A stretch of DNA of 64,000 nt from NCBI GenBank assembly GCA_018240525.1, contig JAFEFN010000013.1, positions 992,001 to 1,056,000 on the forward strand. Reading direction: 5' to 3'. The stretch comes from Pseudomonadota bacterium. GTDB lineage: Bacteria > Pseudomonadota > Gammaproteobacteria > Steroidobacterales > Steroidobacteraceae. A model generated the notes under the pieces. That model was not told the origin of the DNA and made no database searches. It saw only the letters and a list, made by a program, of their open reading frames with translations. Position numbers and translations under genes: made by a program. Positions 46,188 through 55,106 of the stretch are shown piece by piece. Position 1 is the stretch's first letter, and each line of letters starts with the position of its first letter.

Positions 46188-46329
46188 GGGTTGTTGTTGG
46201 CAGAGTCGTTCGCCACGGCTCGGGCCGGGCGCGCTAGTGTGCCACAGGCCCACTCGAGGCAGGATCGCCGGACCTTGACGCCATGCGCGGAAGCGGCGCA
46301 CGCTCGCCGGGCGCACTTTGGGGGGATCC

Positions 46330-47814
46330 ATGAAAAGAAGAACGTTCTTCGCAGCCGGTGCGGCTGCCTTCACCGGCCTCGTCATCCCGTACCGTCGCAG
46401 CTTCGCCGCGGAGCCTGCCGCTGCGGTGCCCATCCTGGGGATGGATGGGCGGCAGCTGACCCTGAGCGCCGCCGACATCCAGGACCTGCGCGCCAGCCTG
46501 CGCGGCGAAGTGATCACCGCGCAGTCGCCGAACTACGATGCCGCGCGGCGCCTGTGGATCCCCAGCTTCGACCGCCACCCGGCCCTCATCGTGCGCTGCG
46601 CCGGTGCCGGCGATGTCAAACGCGCGGTCAGCTTCGCCGTGAGCCACGGCCTCTTGACCACCGTCCGCGGCGGCGGCCACAGCCTGTCCGGGCAGTCCTC
46701 CATCGACCATGCCATGGTCATCGACCTCACGCCCATGCGCATGGTGGAAGTGGACCCGGTGGCCAAGCGCGCCCGGGTGGCCGCCGGCTCGCTGCTCGGC
46801 CAGCTCGATCTCGAGACCGCGGAATTCGGCCTGGCCACCACGGCCGGCACGGTCGCCGACACTGGGGTTGCCGGGCTCACCCTCGGCGGGGGCGTCGGCC
46901 GCCTGGGGCGCAAGTTCGGCCTCACCTGCGACAACGTCACCGGCTTCGAGCTGGTGACGGCCGATGGGCGCTGGCAACGCGCCACCGCCAGCGAGAATCC
47001 CGACCTGTACTGGGCGCTGCGCGGCGGCGGCGGCAACTTCGGCGTCGTCACCTCCTTCGAGTACCAGCTGCATGAGCTGGCACCGGTCATCTACGGCGGC
47101 ACGATCACCTACCCGTACGAGCACGTGCGCGAGAAGCTGCAGGCCTATGCCGACATCACCGCGGCGGCCCCGGACGAACTGAACGTCGACGTGGACCTCG
47201 AGGCGGCCCGCGGCGGTGGCCGCGACGTCACTTTCAGCGTCTGCTACTGCGGACCGCTCGCCGACGCCGAGAAGGTCGTTGCCCCGCTGCGCAAGCTCGG
47301 CAAGCCGACCGAGGACAAGCTCGGGCCGGCCAGCTACGTGAAGATCCAGGGCAGCGCGCAAATGCCCGGTTACAGCGACATGGGCCTGCACGTCAAGGGG
47401 GGCTTCCTGCCGGGGCTGACGCCGCAGCTGATGGACGCCATCGTCGACTACATCGAGCAGAACCCCTCGGACAGCTTCGACATCGGCATCGAGTCCATGG
47501 GCGGCGCCATCAGCCGCGTGGCGCCCGATGCCACCGCGTTCTTCCATCGCGGCGCGAAGTACAACATGCTGGCGGTGGGCGTCTGGAAGGTGCCCGGCGA
47601 TGGCGCGGAGCGCAATGGCGCCTGGGTGCGCGGTGCCTGGCAGCGGCTCGAGCCCTTCACGCACGGTCACTACGTGAACCTTGCCAACAGCGATGACGGC
47701 GAGAGCCGCGCGCGCGCGGCCTACGGTGACAACTACGCGCGCCTGGCCGACATCAAGAAGCGTTACGACGCCAACAATTTGTTTCGGTTCAACGCCAACA
47801 TCAAGCCGGCCTGA
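46330..47814 (+). CDS. Exported FAD-linked oxidoreductase (berberine-bridge/VAO type)
   Basis: 494 residues. The N-terminus KRRTFFAAGAAAFTGL is a Tat-like signal with twin Arg, which would let the protein cross the membrane folded with FAD bound. The FAD-binding PCMH domain includes RGGGHSLSGQSSIDHAM, where the His is the likely covalent FAD attachment site. LGGGVGRLGRKFGLTCDNV follows, and a C-terminal BBE segment ends with DANNLFRFNANIKPA. The second (Cys) flavin link of plant relatives is not obvious. Substrate is unknown; sugars or alcohols are usual. It is transcribed away from the M20 gene. Confidence 0.88.
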   Translation: MKRRTFFAAGAAAFTGLVIPYRRSFAAEPAAAVPILGMDGRQLTLSAADIQDLRASLRGEVITAQSPNYDAARRLWIPSFDRHPALIVRCAGAGDVKRAVSFAVSHGLLTTVRGGGHSLSGQSSIDHAMVIDLTPMRMVEVDPVAKRARVAAGSLLGQLDLETAEFGLATTAGTVADTGVAGLTLGGGVGRLGRKFGLTCDNVTGFELVTADGRWQRATASENPDLYWALRGGGGNFGVVTSFEYQLHELAPVIYGGTITYPYEHVREKLQAYADITAAAPDELNVDVDLEAARGGGRDVTFSVCYCGPLADAEKVVAPLRKLGKPTEDKLGPASYVKIQGSAQMPGYSDMGLHVKGGFLPGLTPQLMDAIVDYIEQNPSDSFDIGIESMGGAISRVAPDATAFFHRGAKYNMLAVGVWKVPGDGAERNGAWVRGAWQRLEPFTHGHYVNLANSDDGESRARAAYGDNYARLADIKKRYDANNLFRFNANIKPA

Positions 47815-47939
47815 CGCGCGCGTGACAGTTGCGTTGCGGCGGCCTGCCGCCACGCTTGACACACCTGCGTCATAAAGGTGCAATGCCTTCCGGCCTGGAC
47901 GGTGGTCTTAAGGTCGCGAGCGCTCCACGCACATCCATG

Positions 47940-49076
47940 CACCTTGTCGACACGACCCTGTTCTACTCCCCCACCAGCGGCGGGGTGAAGCGCTACCTCA
48001 CGGCCAAGCACGACTGGCTCAAGGCGCATACCTCGTGGGAGCACACGATCCTGGTGCCCGGCCGCGAGGACCACATCGAGCGCGGTGCGGTGGCGAGCAT
48101 CCAGGGCCATCCGGTCCCGGGGACCTTCAACTACCGCCTGCCGCTGAACCCGCGCAAGTGGGTGCGCCTGCTCGATGCGCTGCAGCCGAGCCTGATCGAG
48201 GCCGGCGACGCCTTCCATCCGGCCTGGTGCGCATCGCGCGTCGCGCGCAAGCGCGACATCCCCATCGCGGCCTTCTACCACTCGGACCTGCCGCAGATCA
48301 TCAGCAAGCGGGTCGGCGGCTCGCTGTCGGCCCCGGCGCTGCGGCGCTACATCCGCTGGACCTACGAGCGCTTCGACGTCGTCTTCGCGCCCAGCCGCAT
48401 CATGTGCGGCTACCTGGACGAGCTGGGCGTCTCGCGGGCGGTGCACCAGCCCCTGGGCGTGGACCCGGAGATCTTCAGTCCCGAGCGCCGGCGCGCGGAC
48501 CTGCGCGAGCGGCTCGCGCTGGCGCCCGAGGCGCGCGTGCTGGTCTATGCGGGGCGCTTCTCCGGGGAGAAGAACGTGCCGGTGCTGCTGCAGGCCTTCG
48601 CGCGCCTCGGCGCCCCGTACCACCTGCTGCTCATCGGCGGCGACCGCGAGGCGCGCCCGGACACCAACGTCACCATGATCCCGTACCGGCGCGACAGCGT
48701 CGAGCTGGCACAGTGGCTCGCCTCGGCCGATGCCCTGGTGCACGCGGGCACCAAGGAGACCTTCGGCCTGGTGATCCTCGAGGCGATGGCCTGCGGCCTG
48801 CCGGTCGTGGCCGCGCGCGCCGGTGCGTTCCCCGAGATCATCGACGAAAGCGTCGGCGCGCTGGCCGAGCCGTACAGCCCCGAGAGCATGGCCGCGGCCA
48901 TCGCCGCACTCTACGAGCGCGACCTGGCCGCGGTCGGCGCCGCCGCGCGTGCCCGGGTCATCCGCCAGTTCACCTGGAGCCGCGCCTTCCACACGCAGAT
49001 GGCGACCTACGCCTCGCTGGTCGGCGCGCAGCGCCACGAGCTGCCGGAGATCGAGGTCCTGTCGCCGAGCCCCTGA
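47940..49076 (+). CDS. GT4-family glycosyltransferase
   Basis: 378 residues from the ATG at 47940. Domain one starts HLVDTTLFYSPTSGGVKRYL; FAPSRIMCGYLDELGVSRAV marks the hinge; the C-terminal donor-binding motif is KETFGLVILEAMACGLPVV (E-x7-E). It uses a nucleotide-sugar donor and retains the anomeric configuration; acceptor unknown. An in-frame ATG at 47883 has the better ribosome site (AAAGGTG) and would add 19 residues. A possible promoter TTGACA (47856-47861) with TGCAAT 17 bases on would start transcripts near 47890 and so favours 47940. Confidence 0.85.
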   Translation, partial: HLVDTTLFYSPTSGGVKRYLTAKHDWLKAHTSWEHTILVPGREDHIERGAVASIQGHPVPGTFNYRLPLNPRKWVRLLDALQPSLIEAGDAFHPAWCASRVARKRDIPIAAFYHSDLPQIISKRVGGSLSAPALRRYIRWTYERFDVVFAPSRIMCGYLDELGVSRAVHQPLGVDPEIFSPERRRADLRERLALAPEARVLVYAGRFSGEKNVPVLLQAFARLGAPYHLLLIGGDREARPDTNVTMIPYRRDSVELAQWLASADALVHAGTKETFGLVILEAMACGLPVVAARAGAFPEIIDESVGALAEPYSPESMAAAIAALYERDLAAVGAAARARVIRQFTWSRAFHTQMATYASLVGAQRHELPEIEVLSPSP

Positions 49077-49089
49077 GCCGTCGCTGCGC

Positions 49090-49533
49090 CTAGCGCACGA
49101 TCAGCAGCACCCCGCCGAACAACAGCACCGCCCCCAGCACGCGGCTGAGGCTGATGGGGTGCTGCGCGAAGCCCAGCAGTCCGTAGTGATCCAGCACCAG
49201 CGAGGCGAGCAGCTGCCCGAGCACGATGAGGGCCAGCAGCGCCGCCGCGCCCAGGCGCGGCCCGAGGACGATGCTGGAGGCGACGTACAGCGACCCGAGG
49301 ACGCCGCCGAACCAGGCCCACGCCGGCACCGCGCCGAGCTGCGCACGCGAGGGCCACTGCGCGCCGCTGCCGAGCACGAACAGCAGCAGCGCCAGTGAAC
49401 CCACGAGGAAGCTGATCAGTGCGGCGACCATCGGGCTCGCCAGCGCGCCGCGCAGGGTGATGTTCATCCCGACCTGAAACACCAGGCCGACGCCGACGCC
49501 CAGGGCGAGCAGGCAAAACAGGCCCTGCGACAT
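49090..49533 (-). CDS. YdcZ/DUF606-family DMT-type membrane protein
   Basis: 147 residues with five membrane helices. GLVFQVGMNITLRGALASPMVAALISF and LGSLYVASSIVLGPRLGAA are typical of the YdcZ (DMT superfamily) proteins, half-size carriers thought to work as dimers. Substrate is unknown. The ATG shares one base with the stop of the upstream gene (TGATG), so the two are coupled. Confidence 0.83.
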   Translation of the reverse strand: MSQGLFCLLALGVGVGLVFQVGMNITLRGALASPMVAALISFLVGSLALLLFVLGSGAQWPSRAQLGAVPAWAWFGGVLGSLYVASSIVLGPRLGAAALLALIVLGQLLASLVLDHYGLLGFAQHPISLSRVLGAVLLFGGVLLIVR

Positions 49534-49949
49534 CAGGAGCTCCCGCGCAGCGTGCGCAGCAGCGCCATGCCGCTGCGGCTGCCGGCCAGGCCCAGCACCG
49601 CGCGCCAGAACAGACGCTTGGCGAGCGGCACCGGGCGCGGCGGGATGGCCCGGTAGAAGGCCGCGCCGACATCGCGGTGCACGTGTGCCGGCGGCGCGGC
49701 GAACAGCCACTCACCGTCCGCGCCGCGGATGCGGTACGTGCCGGCGGCGGCGGGCGCGACGCAGGCATCGTGCAGCTGCGCGGGCAGAGCGGTGGGTGCG
49801 GGCGCGGCGAAGGCCACCGTGAGCGGCTGCCCGGCCGCATCGCGGCCGGCGAGCGTCAGGCCGAGCGCACCGGCACCGCGCGTGCACGCGACGGCGCCTG
49901 CAAAGCACAGCGGCTCGGTCATCTCGGTGCTTCCCGGGACGGCGGTCAT
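49533..49949 (-). CDS. Hypothetical protein coupled to the YdcZ-type gene
   Basis: 138 residues, or 129 from a second ATG at 49922. It is Ala-rich with no signal peptide. A beta-rich first part (TYRIRGADGEWLFAAPPAHVHRDVG) and a C-terminal helix with basic residues (LAKRLFWRAVLGLAGSRSGM) can be seen. I do not recognise the family. It looks real because it keeps an open frame exactly to the start of the next gene and is divergent from the permease gene at a short intergenic region. Confidence 0.6.
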   Translation of the reverse strand: MTAVPGSTEMTEPLCFAGAVACTRGAGALGLTLAGRDAAGQPLTVAFAAPAPTALPAQLHDACVAPAAAGTYRIRGADGEWLFAAPPAHVHRDVGAAFYRAIPPRPVPLAKRLFWRAVLGLAGSRSGMALLRTLRGSS

Positions 49950-49993
49950 TTATTTTGCTCCTGGCCGGCAGGGGGGATTGTACGATAGCGCGC

Positions 49994-51415
49994 GTGAAGC
50001 CCAGCCCGCTCGAACTGCGCCGCGACCTGACCCTCGCCCCCGCCACGTCCCTGGTCGTCGGGATCACCATCGGAACCGGCGTGTTCCTCAAGTCCGCGGC
50101 CATGGCGCAGGCGGTGGGCACGCCGGCACTGGTGCTGGGCGCCTGGGCCGTCGCCGGCTGCGTGGCCCTGCTCGGGGCGCTGTGCTTCTCCGAGCTCGGC
50201 GCGATGCTGCCCGATGCCGGCGGGGAGTACGTCTACCTGCGCGCCGCCTTCGGCGAAGTGCCCGGCTTCCTGTACGCCTGCAACAGCTTCGTGCTGGGCG
50301 GGGCGAGCATCGCCGCCTACGGCGCGGCGGTCGCGATCTTCATCTCCGACATCCACGCCTTCAGCCAGGACTGGTTCGTGCACACCTTCCAGCTGTTCGG
50401 CACCAGCTTCACCTGGCAGTTCGGCGCGCGGCAGCTCGTGGCCATCGGCGTGATCGCGGTGTTCGCGGCGATCAACTGCGCGGGCGTCATGTTCGGCGGG
50501 CGCGTGCAGACCGCGCTCACCGTCGCCAAGGTCATCGCCATCCTGGGCGTGGTGGGCGGCGTGTTCCTGTTCTCCGGCATCCACGATGCCGGCAATCTCG
50601 CCGGCGATGCACACGCGGCCAGCGGCGGCTTTGCCGGCTTCGGCGCCGCCATGTTCGCCGCGCTGTGGGCCTACAGCGGCTGGCAGTACCTGCCGATGGC
50701 CGCCAGCGAGGTCCATGACCCGCAGCGCACGCTGCCGCGCGCCATCATCGGCGGCACGCTGCTGGTGCTGGTGATCTACCTGGCGGTGAACTGCGCCTAC
50801 CTGTACGCGCTGCCCTTCTGGCAGGTCGCCTCGTCCAACTCCACCGCCTATCCGGATGCGCCCTCGGTGGCGGCGCGTGCGGTGCAGACCTTCCTCGGCA
50901 GTCGCGCCGCCCCGGTCGCCTCGCTGATCTTCCTGATCTCCACCGTGGGCTCGCTCAACGGCACGATCCTGACGCGGGCGCGGGTCTCGTACGCTTCGGC
51001 GCGCGACGGCCTGTTCTTCGCCCCCTTCGCGCGCCTCAGCCCGCGCACCCGCGTCCCGGTGACCTCCCTGGTGCTGCTGTGCATCTGGGGCGCGGTGCTG
51101 GCCGCCTCGGGCACGTTCGACCAGCTCACCAACATGGCCGTGATGTCCTACGCGCTGTTCTGGATCCCGGTCACGCTGTCCGTGGTGGTGCTGCGCCGCC
51201 GGCACCCGGAGGCGGCCCGGCCGTTCCGCCTGCCCGGTTATCCCTGGGTCCCCATCGTGGTGGCGCTGATCATGGCCTGGATCGCGGTGAGCGCCGTGCT
51301 CACGACGCCCAAGGAATCCATCGCCACCATCGTCCTGATCCTGCTGGCGCTGCCGCTGTACCCGCTGTTCCGGCGGCGCGCCGCACTCACTCCGACTCCA
51401 GCTCCCAGAGCGTAA
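49994..51415 (+). CDS. APC-superfamily amino acid permease
   Basis: 473 residues with 12 membrane helices. GITIGTGVFLKSAAMAQAVG in helix one is the unwound substrate-binding segment of APC transporters; CFSELGAMLPDAGGEYVYLR and SEVHDPQRTLPRAIIGG are further family motifs. It resembles the LAT-type exchangers. The GTG at 49994 matches the family N-terminus. A TACGAT at 49981-49986 ends seven bases before the GTG, so the mRNA may be leaderless. Its 3' end overlaps the convergent methyltransferase gene by 29 bases. Confidence 0.88.
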   Translation: MKPSPLELRRDLTLAPATSLVVGITIGTGVFLKSAAMAQAVGTPALVLGAWAVAGCVALLGALCFSELGAMLPDAGGEYVYLRAAFGEVPGFLYACNSFVLGGASIAAYGAAVAIFISDIHAFSQDWFVHTFQLFGTSFTWQFGARQLVAIGVIAVFAAINCAGVMFGGRVQTALTVAKVIAILGVVGGVFLFSGIHDAGNLAGDAHAASGGFAGFGAAMFAALWAYSGWQYLPMAASEVHDPQRTLPRAIIGGTLLVLVIYLAVNCAYLYALPFWQVASSNSTAYPDAPSVAARAVQTFLGSRAAPVASLIFLISTVGSLNGTILTRARVSYASARDGLFFAPFARLSPRTRVPVTSLVLLCIWGAVLAASGTFDQLTNMAVMSYALFWIPVTLSVVVLRRRHPEAARPFRLPGYPWVPIVVALIMAWIAVSAVLTTPKESIATIVLILLALPLYPLFRRRAALTPTPAPRA

Positions 51416-51965
51416 GCGGCGCGCCGCGGCGCAGCCAGAATCCCAGCCCCGCCTCGCGGAACTGGCGCCGCAGGCGCCGGCGGTACCACGCGCCGCTGCG
51501 CAGGTGCACGTCGGCGTCGGTGCGCTCCGGGTCGGCATTGTGCTTCAGGTCATGCGCGGTCAGTGCGCTGAAGTACAGCACGCCGCGGCACAGCCGCCCG
51601 AAGTTCGCCAGCGCGCGCACCGCGGCGGCATCGTCCAGGTACTGCAGCACGTCGTAGCAGATGACGAGGTCGAACGGCGCCCGTGCACGGAACTGCTCGA
51701 TGCGCCCCTGCTCCCAGCCATAGCGCCGGCACAGGTAGTCGCTGGTCTCGAGCCCCGTGTACTGCGCGCGCGGCAGCAGCCGGCGCAGCGCGCTGCGCAG
51801 CAGCCCGGTGCCGCAGCCGGCCTCCAGGATGCGGCGCACGGGCAACCCGGCATGATCGACCATCGCGGCGATGAGCCGCGCGCGCGCCCGCATGTCGCGG
51901 GCGTTGGCGACCGCCGTGCGCGGGTCGTAGTAGTAGCGTCGATAGTAGTCCCGATCGAAAGACAC
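51387..51965 (-). CDS. Class I SAM-dependent methyltransferase
   Basis: 192 residues. ILEAGCGTGLLRSAL is the SAM-binding loop and FDLVICYDVLQYLDD the post-III acidic region of a small Rossmann methyltransferase. Substrate unknown. The N-terminus is rich in Tyr and Arg (RDYYRRYYYDPRTA). The start is a GTG at 51965 behind GGGAG. Its last 29 bases overlap the end of the permease gene. Confidence 0.85.
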   Translation of the reverse strand: MSFDRDYYRRYYYDPRTAVANARDMRARARLIAAMVDHAGLPVRRILEAGCGTGLLRSALRRLLPRAQYTGLETSDYLCRRYGWEQGRIEQFRARAPFDLVICYDVLQYLDDAAAVRALANFGRLCRGVLYFSALTAHDLKHNADPERTDADVHLRSGAWYRRRLRRQFREAGLGFWLRRGAPLTLWELESE

Positions 51966-51994
51966 TCGCTGGCTCCCGTGCGCCTACGCCCGCA

Positions 51995-52159
51995 TGGCTC
52001 GGGGGTTCCTGGTACTGGGAGGGTGGAGGCTACCACTGGCACCCGGGGCGCTGGGAAGCGCAGCGCCCCGGCTATCGCTGGGAGCCGCACGCCTGGCACC
52101 CGCGGGGCAACGAGTGGCACATGTCCCCCGGCCACTGGGTGGACTCGCGGCATCACTGA
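51995..52159 (+). pseudogene. Remnant of a WxxGxW-repeat (YXWXXGRW) protein gene
   Basis: An open frame ending in TGA at 52157-52159 encodes repeated aromatic blocks: YWEGGGYHWHPGRWE, then YRWEPHAWHPRGNEWH, then GHWVD. These match the Trp/Tyr/Gly/His pattern of WxxGxW-repeat envelope proteins. No ATG or GTG opens this frame and no signal peptide is seen upstream, where the divergent methyltransferase gene begins. It therefore looks like the 3' part of a gene that lost its front. A competing frame from the ATG at 51994 lacks such a pattern. Confidence 0.5.
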
Positions 52160-52202
52160 GCAGGCATTTGCGCGCGCGCAGGCGCGGCGGCACACTGCCC
52201 CT

Positions 52203-52216
52203 CCGGCACGTGCCGG
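52203..52216. promoter_or_regulatory. 14-bp perfect palindrome upstream of the PEBP gene
   Basis: CCGGCACGTGCCGG is a perfect palindrome 18 bases before the ATG at 52235. It could be an operator or a short leader hairpin near the ribosome binding site. High GC content makes chance palindromes commoner, so confidence is low. Confidence 0.3.
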
Positions 52217-52234
52217 CCGTGTGCAGGTGTTCCC

Positions 52235-52822
52235 ATGAGATGGATGGCAACAGTCGCGGGCGCAGCGCTCGCAGCGGCGATGGCGATGACTTCGGCAACA
52301 TCCCCCACACAGGCGGCCACGCCGGGCGCTGACAAGAAATTCACCCTCAGCAGCCCGGTGCTGAAGGCCGGCGGCACCATCGGCGGTGCGCAGGTCTTCG
52401 ATGGCTTCGGCTGCCAGGGCGGCAATGTCTCGCCGGCCCTCTCCTGGAGCAATCCCCCGGCCGGCACGCAGAGCTTCGCGCTCATGGTCCACGACCCGGA
52501 TGCGCCCACCGGCAGTGGCTGGTGGCACTGGATCGTCTACAACATCCCCGCCACGACGAACTCGCTGCCTGCGGGTGCGGGCAGCGCGCAGGGCGCGAAC
52601 CTGCCCGCCGGCGCGGTCCAGGGGCGCACGGATTTCGGCACCGTCGGCTACGGCGGTCCCTGCCCGCCGCCGGGCAAGCCGCACCACTACTATTTCCGGC
52701 TGTACGCGCTGAAGGTTGCCAAGCTCGACCTGCCCCAGGATGCCACCGCGGCCTTCATCGGCTTCAACGTGCGCGGGCAGGCGCTGGGGTCGGCGGAACT
52801 GCTGGGCCTGTATGGCCGCTAG
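52235..52822 (+). CDS. Exported YbhB/YbcL family (PEBP) protein
   Basis: 195 residues. A signal peptide (about 1-28) places it in the periplasm. The PEBP fold shows SPALSWSNPPAGTQSFAL, HDPDAPTGSGWWHWIVYNI (ligand-binding DPDxP and HW motifs), GRTDFGTVGYGGPCPPPG and HHYYFRLYAL. Bacterial members resemble Raf kinase inhibitor protein, but no kinase role is shown. The last 11 bases overlap the start of the small membrane protein gene. Confidence 0.9.
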   Translation: MRWMATVAGAALAAAMAMTSATSPTQAATPGADKKFTLSSPVLKAGGTIGGAQVFDGFGCQGGNVSPALSWSNPPAGTQSFALMVHDPDAPTGSGWWHWIVYNIPATTNSLPAGAGSAQGANLPAGAVQGRTDFGTVGYGGPCPPPGKPHHYYFRLYALKVAKLDLPQDATAAFIGFNVRGQALGSAELLGLYGR

Positions 52823-52982
52823 CAGCCCGCGCGATCGCCGGCCGGCGATCTGGCCCTGGCTGGTGATGCCCCTGATCGTCGCCGCCGTGTTCTGGCTGCT
52901 CAAGGACCTGCACCGCCGGCCCGGTCCCCCGGTGGAGAACCCGACCCCGGCCGCGGCGACCCCGCCCGCCCCGGGACAATAG
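52812..52982 (+). CDS. Small single-helix membrane protein
   Basis: 56 residues. One membrane helix (about 12-28, AIWPWLVMPLIVAAVFWLL) is followed by a short basic stretch and a Pro/Ala-rich tail. I do not recognise a family. It begins inside the PEBP gene, 11 bases before that stop, so it is likely translated by coupling. Confidence 0.55.
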   Translation: MAASSPRDRRPAIWPWLVMPLIVAAVFWLLKDLHRRPGPPVENPTPAAATPPAPGQ

Positions 52983-53027
52983 GGCGCGCGTCAGCCCGGG
53001 TGGCGCGGGGCAGCCCCCGCAGCTAGG

Positions 53028-54467
53028 ATGGCCGCCCTTTCGCGCCACCCCGCCGCCATGACCCGCCCCTCCGCCAGGCCCCGACCCTCCCCGCCGTCCA
53101 AGCCCCGTGCGCGCCCGCGCCGGATCCCGAAGGTGGGCTTCGTCAGCCTGGGCTGCCCGAAGGCGCTGGTCGATTCGGAGCGCATCCTCACGCAGCTGCG
53201 CTCGGAAGGATACGAGGTGTCCCCCACCTACGAGGCGGCCGACGTGGTGGTGGTCAACACCTGCGGCTTCATCGACGCGGCCGTGGACGAGTCGCTCGAT
53301 GCCATCGGCGAGGCGCTCGAGCAGAACGGGCGCGTGATCGTCACCGGCTGCCTCGGCGCCCGGCCCGAGCGCATCCTCGAGCGCCACCCGCGCGTGCTGA
53401 AGGTCACCGGCCCGCACGCCTACGAGGAGGTGGTCGGCGCGGTGCACGAACACCTGCCGCCCCGGCATGAACCCTTCATCGACCTGCTGCCGCCGCAGGG
53501 CGTGCGGCTGACGCCGCGGCACTACGCGTACCTGAAGATCTCGGAAGGCTGCAACAACCGCTGCAGCTTCTGCATCATCCCGGCGATGCGCGGCGACCTG
53601 GTGAGCCGGCCGATCACCGAGGTGATGCGCGAGGCCGAGCGCCTGGTCAGGGCGGGGGTGAAGGAGCTGCTGGTCATCTCGCAGGATACGAGCGCCTACG
53701 GCGCGGACCTGCGCTACGCGCCCGGCGAGTGGCGCGGCCAGCGCTACGAGAGCCGCTTCATCGACCTCGCGCGTGCGCTGGGGGAGCTCGGGGTGTGGGT
53801 GCGCCTGCACTACGTCTACCCCTACCCGCACGTCGACAAGGTGATCCCGCTGATGGCCGAGCGGCGCGTGCTGCCCTACCTGGACATCCCCTTCCAGCAT
53901 GGCAGCCCGAGCGTGCTCAAGCGCATGCGGCGCCCGGCGCACTCGGTCGACACCCTGGCCCGCGTCCACGCCTGGCGCAAGGCCTGCCCGGACCTTACCC
54001 TGCGCAGCACCTTCATCGTCGGCTTCCCGGGCGAGACCGAGGCGGAGTTCGCCGAGCTGCTCGCCTGGCTGGACGAAGCGCAGCTGGACCGGGTGGGATG
54101 CTTCAAGTACTCGCCGGTGGAGGGTGCGGCAGCCAACACGCTCGCCGCCCACGTGCCTCCCGAGGTGCAGGAAGAGCGCTACGCGCGCTTCATGCAGCGG
54201 GCCGCCCAGATCAGCGCGCGGCGCCTGGCCGCGCGGGTCGGCCGGCAGCTGCAGGTGCTGGTGGACACGGTCGAGGGCGGCAGCGCCATCGGCCGCAGCG
54301 AGGCGGACGCTCCGCAGATCGATGGCGTGGTGAGGATCGAGGCGGCGGGCACGCTGCGCGAGGGGGATTGGGCGCAGGTCCAGGTCACCGGCGCGGACGC
54401 CTACGATCTCACCGGCCGCCTCGCGCCCGCAGACGGCACGCGACGGCCGGTGACGACCGCACGCTAG
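53028..54467 (+). CDS. rimO: Ribosomal protein S12 methylthiotransferase RimO
   Basis: 479 residues. It adds a methylthio group to an Asp of ribosomal protein S12. The N-terminal MTTase domain has [21 protein letters not shown] and TGCLGA (three Cys for one 4Fe-4S cluster). The radical-SAM site is [10 protein letters not shown] (CxxxCxxC). A C-terminal TRAM domain follows. The N-terminus has about 34 extra basic and Pro-rich residues before the conserved core; a second ATG at 53058 would remove ten of them. The stop lies one base from the stop of the convergent lipoprotein gene. Confidence 0.95.
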   Translation: MAALSRHPAAMTRPSARPRPSPPSKPRARPRRIPKVGFVSLGCPKALVDSERILTQLRSEGYEVSPTYEAADVVVVNTCGFIDAAVDESLDAIGEALEQNGRVIVTGCLGARPERILERHPRVLKVTGPHAYEEVVGAVHEHLPPRHEPFIDLLPPQGVRLTPRHYAYLKISEGCNNRCSFCIIPAMRGDLVSRPITEVMREAERLVRAGVKELLVISQDTSAYGADLRYAPGEWRGQRYESRFIDLARALGELGVWVRLHYVYPYPHVDKVIPLMAERRVLPYLDIPFQHGSPSVLKRMRRPAHSVDTLARVHAWRKACPDLTLRSTFIVGFPGETEAEFAELLAWLDEAQLDRVGCFKYSPVEGAAANTLAAHVPPEVQEERYARFMQRAAQISARRLAARVGRQLQVLVDTVEGGSAIGRSEADAPQIDGVVRIEAAGTLREGDWAQVQVTGADAYDLTGRLAPADGTRRPVTTAR

Positions 54468-54468
54468 C

Positions 54469-55068
54469 TCAGCCGGAGCTCATGTGCAGCGACTGCATGA
54501 TCGCGGTCGCCTGGTCCTTCACGGCCGTGGCCTTGGCCATGGCGCCGGTGAAGTCACCGGAACTGGCGGCGGTGGTGGCATCGTTCCAGGCCGACTTGAT
54601 CGAGTCGAGGCCGGTCTTGGCGCTGGCGAGGGTGTCCTTGGTCACGCCACTCGGCAGGTGATGCGACTTCGTCAGCATGTCGACCCGGCTCTGCAGCGCC
54701 GCCACCATCTTCGGCACGTCCGTGCTCATCGAGGCCCAGGCATCCTTGGCCTTGGCCATGGCGGCCTCGGCCTCGGCGGCCTTGGCGGAGGCGGCTTCCT
54801 TGAGCGAGCCGATCGCGCTGGTCAGCGCCGGGGCGCCGGCCAGGACCGCCTTGTAGTCGCCCTTGGCGAATGCGTCCTTGAGGGAGGCGAGCTGCGCGTC
54901 CACGGCGGCCAGCTGGTCGGGCACGTACTTCTGCGCCATGTCGCGCATGCCGCTCAGGGTGGATTCAGCGCCCGCGATGGCCTGCTCGGCGGGCCCCTTC
55001 TGGTTCGCGCAGCCGACGATGAGCACGGCCATCATCGCTGCGATCAGCCACGTCAATTGCTTCTTCAT
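54469..55068 (-). CDS. Ala-rich helical lipoprotein of unknown function
   Basis: 199 residues. The lipobox AVLIVGC ends a clear signal peptide; the Cys is near residue 20. The mature part is almost wholly helical and Ala/Lys/Asp-rich, with two similar blocks (LKDAFAKGDYKAVLAGAPAL and ATTAASSGDFTGAMAKATAV), perhaps coiled-coil or TPR-like. Function unknown. AGAGGAT precedes the ATG. It lies 38 bases downstream of the small LysM gene on the same strand, suggesting an operon. Confidence 0.8.
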   Translation of the reverse strand: MKKQLTWLIAAMMAVLIVGCANQKGPAEQAIAGAESTLSGMRDMAQKYVPDQLAAVDAQLASLKDAFAKGDYKAVLAGAPALTSAIGSLKEAASAKAAEAEAAMAKAKDAWASMSTDVPKMVAALQSRVDMLTKSHHLPSGVTKDTLASAKTGLDSIKSAWNDATTAASSGDFTGAMAKATAVKDQATAIMQSLHMSSG

Positions 55069-55106
55069 GTCGAGGATCCTCTGTTGCGGTGAAAGGTGAG
55101 CAGCGG

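Noticed and set aside
46191..46200. Shared TTGTTGTTGG upstream of the M20 gene and again at 55371-55380 upstream of the LysM gene
   Set aside because: The shared sequence is a short low-complexity run with different distances to the starts; I see no third copy and no dyad.
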